In this document: positions 51,352 to 63,000 of the stretch, in pieces
Layout: each line of letters begins with the position of its first letter
How positions within the stretch are numbered: the stretch's first letter is position 1
Assembly (NCBI GenBank): GCA_013397845.1
Contig: VZTG01002916.1
Span: 186,001 to 250,000 of the forward strand
Reading direction: 5' to 3'
DNA from: Melanocharis versteri
Lineage: Eukaryota > Chordata > Aves > Passeriformes > Melanocharitidae
DNA: 64,000 nt
Notes under the pieces: model-generated
Databases searched by the model: none
Told to the model about the DNA's origin: nothing
The model's input: the letters and a program-made list of their open reading frames with translations, nothing else
Made by a program: the position numbers and the translations under genes

Positions 51352-51465
51352 CTCAACAAGCAGCAGCTGCAGGTGCTGAAGGAACATTTCCAGGCCTTTT
51401 TGAACGGGGAGACACAAATCGTAGCAGATGAAGCGTTTTGCAATGCTGTGCGAAGTTACTATGAG
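51352..51465 (+). CDS. CADPS2: CADPS2 coding exon (probably exon 2), CAPS-family secretion activator
   Basis: CAPS proteins prime dense-core vesicles for calcium-triggered exocytosis at the plasma membrane, binding PIP2 and SNAREs through C2, PH and MUN domains. This exon encodes 38 residues starting LNKQQLQVLKEHFQAFLNGE and ending AVRSYYE, part of the conserved N-terminal region before the C2 domain. An in-frame TAG lies directly before the first codon, so the segment is an exon and not part of a longer ORF. It follows AG at 51350-51351 and ends at GAG|GTGAGC; both ends are phase 0. From family recall, CADPS2 has Cys and Arg in the AFCNAVR stretch where CADPS has Met and Gln, which favours CADPS2. 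The VL..EH variant within the QLQ-LK-RFQAF block looks like species divergence. Exon identity is nearly certain; the paralogue choice is less so. No other CAPS exon was found in the window. Confidence 0.85.
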
Positions 51466-54400
51466 GTGAGCTGTGTGCATTGTTCTCTGTATTATGTTCA
51501 TAGTATGTCTTTTAATGCAGGTTAAAGGAAAGTAATTTTAAGTTTCAGAGGCTGTGAACTTCCAAACCTTCTAGAAACAGTTTCCTCCTAAACCAGCTTT
51601 GCTGTTTTAAAAGTTGAAATCTAGTGCCTGGGCACAAGAGAGAAACTGAACTGGAAAATATTCACCCTTTTTTAAGAAGGGAAAAAAATATAAAAAGAGA
51701 AGATAAAATGCAAAACCCCTGGTGCTAAAAATCTTCCTGGCAGCACTTGATACAACTAGGCACTGCTATCTTTATCTCCATATGTCCAAGGTAGCTCTTT
51801 TAATCAGCACTTTGTAAGTTACCATCCTGAGAAATATGTCTTCAGATTTTTAGTTACCATGCAGAAGGTTTTGGTGAGGACCTGCCTGTTCCCTTCCAGA
51901 AGAACAGAAGCTTTCCGTGCAGATGGGCCAGCTCTCACAATCTGCTGTGACCTCCCAGGCGTGTTCAGTGCCTACAGCCCCAGTACGGATCTGGAGGTGT
52001 AGTTTTGATTGCCTAAGGGGCAGGTCCTGTTCCGAAGTACAGGACAGTTCCCTGTCCACTGGCAGCATAGGGCTAGTGAACTAACTTGTTACTCTTAGTA
52101 AATGTTACTGTGTCTTCATTTTGCTTCATCTAACTTCTAACCTGCCCAGTGAATCACAAGGGCTGGATGGTAAACTTCTATGTCTTTTGAGGGGTCTTCC
52201 TTCATATTTCAGCCTACCACACTTTTTTTTTTTTTTCAAAATTAGCCTTATTTTTAGTATATTATTTGTTCATTTTTCCTGTCAGCTGTTCTTTGCTAGT
52301 GAGCAACTTTTTGTTTGAGCAGAAAAAGATGTGATTTATGTCTTAGCTTGGTTTTATCTACGGCAAATCATATTGCACAACAAAAAAGAGAGGGATGGCA
52401 AATGATTTTCCTGTTGTGCTGAAATCATGGACTCAGTGTGTAGGAATAGATATTTATGTAGAAACCATAAAACTCAGTGTGAGTTTTTCCATATTATGGT
52501 CTGATCAATGCTGTGGCATTTGAAATTAAGGAAATCTCACAAAAACACTTGTGAAAAGATGGGGATAGGTCTGCAGGTGAAACTAGAATATGAACATTCT
52601 CAAGGTACTACTTTAGGTGTGCGAGAACACGACAGAAGTGGTTAGAAGGTAATCCATTTCTCTGTATAATCGATGAAGAAGTTAAGGCTGGGAGGAAGGA
52701 GAGTTTGGAAGATGGTGCAGGGCAAGGCTGAGCTAGTTAGAGGCCCAGCAGTAGGTTTTAGAGTAGGGGGATGTCTCAAGATGCTGAACTTGGGGTAGAA
52801 CTGAAAGGGACTTAAAAGTTATAGTTCATTCTTTTAGCACACTGTGTAAAAAGCTTGATGTGTTAGAGGAAGTAGTCTGCTCTTTGGAAAGGATGTGATA
52901 GTGAGTAAAAATGATATTAAAATAAATGTCTAAACAGTAACTGTTCTGTTAAGATTTACTTCATGCCTTTTTTTAATGAAAATTTTTGGACACATTGAGA
53001 ACTGTTTTTTAGCATATCTGCTCTTGCGATGAAAGGCTGTGCATAATAATCTAGGATAGCCTTATGAAATGAAAGGCTCAAAATTTCCAGCTATTTTCAG
53101 ACATCCACCATTTTGAATTAAGTGTACAAGAGTTCTGGGTGTCCAGTTGCAAGCAGAGAATTCCGAAACTCTCAGCATTACTGTCAATATATATGACACC
53201 AAGGGCTTCATGCTGTGATGATATGCCATGAGCTGATATACCACCTGTAATTTCAGTCTTTTTTTTATTTATCCCAGCCTCCCAATTCCATTTTGCATTC
53301 TTTCCGCAGACTTCCTTCCAGAGTTGCACAGCCCTTTCCAGTTGTGCAGTTTGAGTCAGCATTTGCTAGTAATTTTTAGTTTCTTTTCAGGGTTGTAGTA
53401 GATAGTCACCAGTAGATGTAATGACTGGTGCAGTGGTGGAATCCATCTGGAGACTTAGTTCAAGCTGCTGCTCCTCTTTAATGCATTTTAATCAAATTTT
53501 ATGCATCTGATCACATATTCTCAACATTACTTGTATGTGCCTCTTGTGCCTTTTTCCTTTTCTTTGCTACCCATTGATTGAAAATATTAATCTCTGTTAC
53601 TTCTTTGTGTGTTTTCTTTATGCTGGGCTTTGATGCTTTCTCTTCTCTATGTCTACCACATGTGGTCCATCACATCTTCCATGTGGTGATGTTTGTTAGT
53701 ACTTTGAATTATGGGCATCTTCCTTGTTTCTGTCCTACAGCATCTTACAAACTTCAGTGTTAATTTTCTTATACTTTAGTTGCTGACCTAAAGTTCAATT
53801 TTACCTTACAGGAAAGGAAACAAATATGTGGTCTGCTCAGTACTTCTATTCTTAAAATTATTAAGTTGCCTTTAATCCTATGCAGTAGTCATGGTTTGAG
53901 AGTTATAATATTGCTTGCAAATCCAGGGTGTATTCATTACCGTACTTGATTTTCCACTTTAACTTTGAATGTGAAAGAGAAGGTCTCTTTTGGGAATGTA
54001 ACATAGATTCTGTATCAGTAGTTGCAGGTGTTTTCACTGTAATCTGTAATTACTGAGTTTGTTCAGATTGTATCCTCTTAAGAATATTAAGAGCAAGCTC
54101 CAAGGATTTAGGAACTTATTATTGCTCAGTCTTTGATTTACTTTTTTATAAATATTTGCAGAAAGAGCAATTTATTTGCTAAATAAATAAATATGAACTT
54201 CAGCATTCGTTTCACTAGGCTGTGAGTCATGGTCCTGTGTCAGAACCACTTGGGAAGTTTACACCAGTCAAGTTTTTTGCCTTATTTCCTCCACTATGTC
54301 TTTTCCAATGTGCTGTGATTTTTAAGACTGTCTATGAATAATCTGGCATTGGTTTTCATTTGTCTTAAAAATGTAGTAGAAAAAAAATTCATATTCAGAG

Positions 54401-55522
54401 GAAAAGTTACATAAACTCTTCTTTAACTCTCCCGAAAAAGTTATTTTCATGTTCTGTGTAATCTTCCCTTAGCATACCACCACATTTTCTGAAAGTCTCA
54501 CGGAAATTTAGCATGTTTCATTTTTGTATACATGTAAGTATGATTGCCTTGTTTTCCTCTTCAGTCTCAGTTTAGAGAAGGTATGGAAATTGTTACTCTT
54601 TCGGAAATTATTCTCTCAGAATTAACATCGGATTTTATTTTTTTGTGTGTGGAAATTTCCATGACAGACATAGAGCCAGATTCTAATCAGTAGAACATCA
54701 GATGCTGGTGCTGCTTTTCAGATAAAGAGAAAAATTCAATCATATGGCAGTATTTTATGAGTAATTATATTGGACACACTGCTAAGTGTTAAATTAAGTG
54801 AGAAAGTGACTTATGAAATGAAGTCTTTTTTATGCTTAATTCAACCTAGCATTTTAAAAACTTGTTTGTGAAATAGTAGATAATCTTCCATTCATCAATT
54901 CTTGCATGCTCTTTCACTGAAGTTGGAAAATGCTGTTGTGCAGAGCCCTAAGAGGTTCATTTGCCACCTTTAATATACTTACTCTAATTGGTGTGCATAT
55001 ACCTTGGGCTAAACTCACAGTGCTAATCCTTTCGTCTTGAATGTGTGCAGTCTTAGATATCAGTAAAATTGGTGCAAAGAACTGCAATGAATGTTTGAAA
55101 TACTGTGAAAACTTTTTCAATATTGTAATGATTGCAAGTTCTCAGGTTTTCAGCTCTGCTTAAAGCAATGTGAAGCTGCAAGAAGTGCTCCATACTGGTG
55201 TTTTTCCTGTTTTTCTTGCTGCTCCATTTTAAATATGTGGTTCTAAGCCATGATTACCTCATGCTGCTTAAATCTGAATGTTAAATGCAGGATCTGTAAC
55301 AGTTAGTACTGTAGGGTGTTTTGAGAATTTAAAATCAGACTTAGTTTGACTGTACCAGTTTGCCTGTGATACAAAGATCATTTTTAACATATTTTCTGTT
55401 TAAATTGAGGTGATTTGTGTACACAAATCCAGGTAATAGTTTGGCACTGCCAGGCTGCAAAAACTGAACTAAAAGTAGAAAACAGAGAAAATAAGAAAAA
55501 AGAAAGAGAAGAGGACCCGTGT
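51466..55522 (+). other. Presumed CADPS2 intron 2, 5' part
   Basis: Starts with the donor GTGAGC. No recognised coding exon or repeat to the CR1 at 55.5 kb. A purine-rich stretch lies at 52.6-52.8 kb. Confidence 0.65.
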
Positions 55523-55770
55523 CATAGAATCATAGAATGATTTGAGTGGGAAGGGACTCTAAAGATCATGTAGTCCAATCTGCCTGCCACAGGAAGGGAC
55601 ATCTTTCACTAGATAAGTTGCTCAAAGTGCCATCCAGCCTGACTTTGAGGACTTCCAGCAATGGGGCATCTACAAATTGTCTGGACAATCTGTTCCTGTA
55701 TTTTACCACCCTTATTATAAAAATTTCTTCTTTACATCCAACCCAAATCTACCCTTAACAGCTTTCTAAA
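55523..55770 (-). mobile_element. CR1 LINE, 3' end, reverse orientation
   Basis: It begins with the inverted terminal motif CATAGAATCATAGAATGA, then GGAAGGGACTCTAAAGATCA, TAGTCCAATCTGCCTGCCAC, a TTCCAGCAATGGGGCATC block and TCTGTTCCTGTATTTTACC. The end toward 55770 fades into AT-rich sequence. Confidence 0.95.
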
Positions 55771-56135
55771 TGGTAAAACAAAGTGTTTCCCTTCCTTCAT
55801 GTTAGTGTGCATAGGTGGCACCTTTCAGCTTCTGCTGTAAGTAGGCCAAGTGTCCTACAATTACCAAGCTCCTTTGATACAAAATCCTGAACTGCTAATG
55901 CAAGCCCTTGCACTTATCCTTAGAAAAGGATGAATTGTGTTTATGGGAGCTTTTTTATATGAAGACATTAAATGTTGGGTTACTCTGTAAAAAAAGCTGA
56001 GGTATTTCTGTAAAGAAAGGAGTGAAATAATGATGCTACTTCTACCTGTGATTATGGAAAATTTGGTCTGAAAATTTTTTGCATGGATGTGAGGGCAAAA
56101 GGATATCACTGATGAAATGAGAAAAAGGAACTCAC

Positions 56136-56271
56136 TTTCTGGACTAAGTGGTGCTTTGGTTACTTTTACAGTTTTATTTTTATTATCAGCTGTTTTAGGC
56201 ACACCATTTTTATTCAAGGCAACAAAAGGCGTAGTTGATCCTGACGAATGTTTCACAGGTGAAGATGACAC
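56136..56271 (-). CDS. Candidate coding exon with consensus splice sites on the minus strand
   Basis: Minus-strand reading gives acceptor TTTTTGGTTCCTTTAG, then 136 bp, then the near-perfect donor GAAA|GTGAGT. Only one of three frames is open. It encodes 45 residues of a Ser/Thr/Lys/Pro-rich, disordered-looking segment (starting VSSSPVKHSSGSTTPF, ending TKAPLSPE) plus one overhanging base. An in-frame TAG directly precedes the exon. It lies antisense in the presumed CADPS2 intron 2. I cannot name a family, and its link to the 44-45 kb candidates is unproven. Confidence 0.33.
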
Positions 56272-56279
56272 CTAAAGGA

Positions 56280-59200
56280 ACCAAAAAGCATTCATTAGAA
56301 TCAAAACATAGTACACACAAAATAAATAGTAATTAAATGTTGGAATATTCTGGTTTTATATTATTGAGACAAAATAATGGAATCAGTAGATTAACCATTT
56401 ATTTGAATACATTAGGCTAATAAGTGTAGAAGGTAATGAGGTTTCAGGGCATAAATCCACTGGTTTCTGCTTTCATTTTCTTCAAAAGTCATAATTGGCA
56501 TATGCATGTATTTAAGGATGTGGGCTTTTTGCTCTGTTCAGGTTCTCTTCAAAAACATGAGGACTACACCAGTGTGGGATTTATGGTTGGTACAGTCTCA
56601 TTTGGATAAGTTGTTTCAAAAGGATGATTTTTTATATTAACTTTAGGATAATCTTGTGGTTTGCCTTGTGAGGATGCCTTTCGACATCAGATACATTTGT
56701 AGTTGCAACCTATTAGTACTTCCACGGTTTCCTTACAGTTGCTTGAAAACATTGACAGACTTGAGGTCAGTGTTATATTCCATGGGATCTCTTATTTTTG
56801 ACATCTGGTTTAGGCCAGTTCTTTGAAAAGCTTCATAAAAGTTTTTAGGGCACCCCCAGGGAAGATGCATAACACAGGTTTATTTAGGTCATCCATTTTG
56901 TTGAAGAAGCTCTAATGCCTTCCCTGTTTTGGATCACCAGCCACAATTTGGCATGTAATGGAGATTGTCTCACTGCTAGTGGTCTAATTATTTTCCCAAA
57001 AGAAGTGAGAGGGAGATAAGATACAACAGATTAAAACATGTTTTACATGGTGTCAACCTCTTCCACGCCAAGGAGAGACCTGATAGAGTGGAACTGCAGG
57101 GTTTGTAATGTACAGCTTTCTCTTGAGAGTGCTGTTGTATTGCTGTTGCATGGAAAATGTATCAGTGCTGAAATCCAAATTCTCTTGCTTTAAACATAAC
57201 TACATGTAACTATTCTTTGTGTTTTCAGACTGGAACCCCCCTTTCCACGCTCACCTGTATGGTGTCAGAGAGGCAGTACATCAGCACAGAAATGTACTGC
57301 TACATGTTGAAACTGTGGTTGTCCAGTCTCTCTGGACCCTGATGTTTGTGGATGGTCACTATTAATTTGAGGATGCCATAAGGTTTCTATATTACCATTG
57401 TCGTAACAGACCTGTATTTCAAGGTTCTAAATGAGGTAGCTAGTTCATGGATCGAGATTAATGCATTACTTGTACCAATCCTTTGATTTGAAGGTGATGT
57501 GTGCTGATAGGAAGAGAGAAAGGAATGGCTCATTGAATGTAGATGAAAAAAATTCCAGTGATGGTGTCCTTTTTTGTTTGTTTCATGACTGTTGTTGTCC
57601 CAGGCAAAGAAGGATGCCTTGTGGATCTGACACTACACTGTAGAGGTAATTAGTGTTGGGTAGTGAGGTATGTCTCTACTGTAGTAAGCATTATGTGAAG
57701 TTAGCTACTTGTTCATTAGATAAATTCTGAATGTCTATTAATTTGAACAAACCAATTAGAAAACCAGCAACGGCCCACACTGTTACACAACAGTGAATTT
57801 GGTCTGCTTTGCTTAATTGTTTTCTCCTTAATCTCAGTGCTGTTTTACTCAGTCTCAGAGGAAAACAAAACTTATCTGGACCTTGGTTTTGCATTTAACA
57901 GGATGTTGCACTGAGACATAGACTATACACGTTTTTGTTGATGCTGTCTTCTGGGCCACTAAAGGCAGTGAGGATTTTTTTTCACCTAGCATGATATTAG
58001 GAAAAAATGTGACAGTTTAACATCCTGTCTGCCAAATCTTGCAGGAGATGCTAACATTTTATTCTGCTTTTTTTTTTCAATCTGAAAATCATTATGTGGA
58101 AAGATTTTTCTTTCACTTCATGATGAAAGGATGACAACTCTTGATCTTTTTAAGTTATCCTTCCTGCTACCTTCTCCATGTATCAGAAAAGAGCCCTTAG
58201 AGTCCTTTTTATATAGAAATAATATCATAAAATATTTCATTAAGAGTTACGTTCATGCCAGTGAATTTTCTTTTGTGCCTTTATATTGTGATGTGTGTTC
58301 AATTTAGCAGTATCTCAGGGACTCTCCGAATCAATATGGAACAACAGGACACTTTTTTTTCTCCTTTTAGCAGTCAAACAGATATTCAGCCATGACTGAG
58401 TTGCTGTCTCTGTGACCAGAGGGAGGTGTGTACTTTCACCTTAATAGTACACTTGAAGTATCTCAATACAAGACAAGTGAAAATTCCTACAAGATGCCTA
58501 TGGAGTCCATTTGAGCCAAAGCTAGTCCAACCATGGTCTCTCTGTCTCCTGATTCTTTAGGTTTTAGAATTTTCTCATGTAATTTCCTTAGGCTTCAAGT
58601 TTTGATTAGCAATCTGCTCTAGAAAGTTGCTATATAAATCTAATTAATCATTTCACTGAATTGCAAACAACTGCTGTCTAATTGATTTCTTGATCTTAAA
58701 CACACCAAAACCCCCCCAAAACCCAAACAAAAAAAGCCAAACCAAACCAATCAAACACCCCAAACCCAACCCATTCAACAAAGAAGCTGTAAAGGAGAAA
58801 ACCTCTCATTTGCTTGTACCATCAGATAAAATTTTTAGGACTGGCATTTACTCTGTATATTATTTTGCTTACTCTTGGATTTCTAGATGGTGGGATAAAT
58901 AACTTTCGTTTGCATGTTTTGATTGGACCTCTCTGTCACTGTTTTACTTTGTGTTAGAAAGCTTTACCCGTCAAATCCCTAGAGATGTGTGACCTGTCAA
59001 AGCCTTTTAAACTTAAAAGTAATGTCTCGAAAAAATGCTGTTATTGGTGAATTCTTAATCTCTGAGCAAACTAAGCTAGAGAAGACATGGCAGTAAGGGA
59101 TAAAAAAAGTCAGCAAATGCATAGCCGAAATCCCAAAATCAGTAAATGAGAACTGAGGTTTTAAACTCTCACTGATCTTTCTCAAGTCCATTTCAAATCT

Positions 59201-59569
59201 GTTCTGATACTAATTTCAAAAGATGACAACAAATTTTTATATCCTGAGAAATGTAAAGGCAGAACACAGACAGTAATGATGTGAATATTTTCTTAGTAAT
59301 TTTTTTCAAGTTTTGCTTCATCTACATTTTGCACCATGGGGTATTTCTGACAATCCACATTGGAAAACAGGATTCTTCTCAAGCTTTTGTTTTCTAAAGT
59401 GCTGGAGAGATAGCTTTTTCTATTTCATGTTGCCTTAAAAAAGCTATGCTCCTCACCAAGCAAGCAAGAGGTTTCTTCAAAGTTAAGTGCAGGCATAAAG
59501 TTTCTATCCACCCAAGAGTCTCAACAAGAAAAAACATTATCTTAAATAGAGCATACTAGGAGAAACAGA
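56280..59569 (+). other. Presumed CADPS2 intron 2, middle part
   Basis: AT-rich intronic sequence. It contains a short cassette with good splice signals at 57604-57645 and the A/C-rich tract at 58.7 kb. No recognised exon. Confidence 0.6.
58697..58783. repeat. A/C-rich low-complexity tract
   Basis: Runs of AAACC, C7 and A7 (CACACCAAAACCCCCCC...), of the same type as the tract near 7.4 kb. The apparent Lys/Pro/Asn-rich ORF over it is low-complexity. Confidence 0.9.
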
Positions 59570-60005
59570 TTACCGAGTCTGTTCCAGTTACTGAATGCCT
59601 TCTTCAAGCATTGCTAGTGAACAGTAACTACCTCATTAAGGAAACTTTCTTTCCACTTGGCCTTGCCGTTAAACCATTTCTCCTAATTTCCTCATTCATT
59701 TTTTCCTATTAACTTAAGGTCATTGCATTAATTTAAGGTCATTGCTTAGCTTGCTTTGTTTTAAATGTGAATGGTACAATCTCTTCTTTTATTGAATTAT
59801 CCTTTGTATAAATGTGTCTGTCCTGTGCCTCCTTAGCAGAACAAAAAATACTGAGCAAATTACATGTTCTTGATCTGTAGTATATAATTTCATATCAGGC
59901 ATTAATTATGGTCCCTCTTTGGACCTTTCACATTCTCACTTCCTAGGGTTCCAAACACAGCCCCCAGTCCTGGTGTGGTTCTGATACTTTATACTGCTTT
60001 AAATT
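59570..60005 (-). mobile_element. Old decayed CR1 LINE, reverse orientation
   Basis: Scattered matches in the correct inverted-CR1 order: CTGTTCCAGTTACTGAATGC, AAACCATTTCTCCTAATTTC, then CTCTTTGGACCTTTCACATT, CTTCCTAGGGTTCCAAACAC and AGCCCCCAGTCCTGGTGTGG. These correspond to the 'CTGGACC...CCTAGGGTTGGGGACCCAGAACTGGAC...CAGGTGTGG' region. Much older than the other copies. Confidence 0.55.
59710..59747. repeat. 19-bp tandem duplication
   Basis: TAACTTAAGGTCATTGCAT (59710-59728) is followed by TAATTTAAGGTCATTGCTT (59729-59747). AAGGTCA in each copy is a nuclear-receptor half-site sequence, probably by chance. It lies inside the decayed CR1. Confidence 0.85.
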
Positions 60006-63000
60006 TTCCTCTGTAATTCCTCTCACCCAGCTAGTGATGGTCCTTACAGAAGTGAGTGATCAGAAGGGATTAGAATTTTAAGAGTAATGTAAAGGGAGGA
60101 GAATGTGTCTGCAGGTATTTTGAGCACGTGTCTAGGGCAGCTGTACCCAGAGCTACCGTGTCCATACCTCAGTTAGCTTGTCCAGAGCTGGCTTCCGTCT
60201 GTCTGCTTGCCAGCCTGTGGTCACAGAGATGTGCTGCAGCATTCAGAGCTGTCCCACACAGCCTGCCTGCTTGCACAATTGCCAGTGACTGGCAAGGTGA
60301 TTAAAGACTGTGCTGCTGGTTGGTTTTTTTTTTTCTTTTTTCTTATGAAATAGTCAAAAGATGCAGTTCTGCATCTGTACTTACAGATCCATATGGTCCT
60401 AGATGTGCATATGATTTGATTTCTCTGGACATCTTTGTGCTTCCTGATATCTTCAGAACTGATGCCAAAGTAACTATAAAGATGCTCACCATGCTACTGG
60501 GGCAGCAATGCCCAGCTAGAAAGCTGCAGCTGGGTGCTTGGAACTTATGAGCATCACATTACTTTCAGCATTTCCCCTCAGCTTGAATGTGAGCATGCTG
60601 GTTCACAGCCCAGCATGCGAAAATGAATATTCTCCTGGGAATGAGACCTTGATATTTTTGTTATGTTTAAGTTTTCAGTTCTTGGTGTACTTTTTGTAAA
60701 CTAGGAAAGGTTTACCTTTGAGAGCAGCAGGCATCCTTTGTTTTCATGTGTTTGTGTCTCTGCAGTTTTCACTGTGATAAATACGCTTCATGAATAATAT
60801 GTTATTCTACTCCTCGCATGCGTGTCCTACTGCAGCAGAGCCTTCCAAGTCTAAGAGTAAGAAGTATATTAATCAGAGATGAGGTTTCAATTGCAAGGAA
60901 ATCTAAGCTTTTCTCAAATCTTTATTCCCGATCAGCATAAAATCAGTCACAAATAAACACTTATCTCCCTGTTTTGAGTCTATTCATTTGCAAGTCTTCT
61001 ATAATCTTTCTTTGAACATTAACAATAAAAGGAGTACGCCTTTGTCAGTTCATATATTAAGTTACAGCTTGTTTATTTGGTCTTTCTTTTTTGGTTTATT
61101 TGTTCTCCTTGGTTTGTTTATGTCCAGACAATTTGGAATGCTGTGGACGAATTACAAGAGTCAATATCCTAATAGTACCTCTTCACTGTTTTACTGGTTG
61201 TCTCTGAATGCAATTCAGTTTTTAATGCTTTCAAGAGTATTTCCTTTATAAGTAGTTAAATTACATGGAAGCCAAAGGAAACAAAGCAGATCTAAGTGTC
61301 TCATTCTGTACTGTTTTTTTGCAGTGTCGTAATGAGCTGTGACACATGCAATGTGATCAGTAGTACTGAAATGCCCACTGAAACTTCTTTGGCTTTACTC
61401 TCTTGTAATCTCTTACACCTTCCTCCCAAGCAGTAGTGCAGAAGTCTTTTATTTGAGATAAATCTGCAAATTAGAAAATATCCTTCATTTTTGCCTTCAG
61501 TTAAGTAATTTTGTAATTTTAAAATTTAATCTTTCATAATGGAAAGCAAGTTACCTTCTTTTCTTGGCTTTTGAGCATTTGTAGCTCAATAAAACTTAGC
61601 AGAAAGCTCTGAAAAAACCACCAAAACAAAACAGCCAAGTCATTTAAAAAACTTGGTTTTTAAAAAAGGCAATGAACAAGTTTTCCTAACTTAGTAACAT
61701 TCAAGCAGCAATATTGTGTCAGATCAGAATCCAAGATATTCAGCATCCTTTGTCAGATACTGCAAAATCAAAGGAGATTTCTGATGAAAAAATACCAGAG
61801 CAGGGGAGGCTCATGCAAGGATTTCCAGGAGTGTCTACTTCAATTTTAGTCATCAGGGCTCAGGGACATCCTCTGCCTGTCCCCGTTTCCGTCACTAGTA
61901 ACAGCATAAGGCAATTAACCAGTTCTTCAGTTTTGTCCTTCAACAACAGGAAGAGCTTGTGGTTACTATATTTGTATTCCATGCAGACACTTCTGTGTCT
62001 GGAAAATTAGCCTTACATCAGTTGTTAAAATGTTACCTTTTCTCATTTCTCAGAAGTTTGTTTTTGGGAGGGCATATGGGTGATGTTTTAGAAGCCCTGT
62101 TGTCTTATCTCCCTCCACAATCAATTAATTCCTCCAATGTAATAAAGGTGGTTTTAGTTGCTGTCTTACTATTCTTTCTCTGCTTGTGTTGGGAGGGAAT
62201 AATGGACTTAGAGAAGTAATCTCAAAATACAGACTTTTCTTCTGCTAACAATTTTACAGATGTTCAATTGTGAAAAGACCGAGTAAGCTGGTCCTTGGGA
62301 CTCCAGTAACTGATACAAGTTGTGTGACTGGAGGAAAAAGTTCTTTTGAAACACCAATTCTGATCTGAGACTTACAGCAGTAATCAATGATTAATTGTAA
62401 ATGATCTCTGTTGCTTTATTCCAACTCTCAGCCTTCTGACTGCTTCAGATATGCTGCAAATACAATTGAGAAAATGAAACAGGGGAACAAAAAGAAGTGA
62501 TGCATTCCATTTATCTCCCTCTGTTTCACTGCATGCTTTGAGCTCATGAGTCTTCTGTGCCTTAATTCTGGCAAGGGGCCCAGAGGGGAAGAAGAATGAG
62601 TGTGTCTCAAAATGTGCTGGGAATCCACAGCCCCACCATGGCTGTGCAGCTCACTGGGATGCTTTTAGCTCTCTTTCCCTCTTGGACTACTGAGCACATC
62701 CATCAAAGCTCACTGGGAAGTAAGCTAAAGCTTTCATCCTTCCACATGAAAGAGATTTATCACTTTTCTAATCCAACTAGCAGTGAGTACTGCTTCAGAA
62801 AGTCAATTTCTGCTGCTGATGAACTGATCAGAAAGGAAAAGGTGAAATATCCTTCTTGCCTAGTTGGGTTCTTCTGATGCCACCATTATGCTACTCTGAA
62901 TGTAGTTATAGTTCAACGTGTTCAACACAGGTGTTGAACTTCAAAGCTAAGACTGAAATGAAGGATAGATCCAAGTCCACACCAATCACAGGCCCTGAAG

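Noticed and set aside
58690..58902. Lys/Pro/Asn-rich ORF
   Set aside because: It is only the translation of an A/C-rich low-complexity tract.
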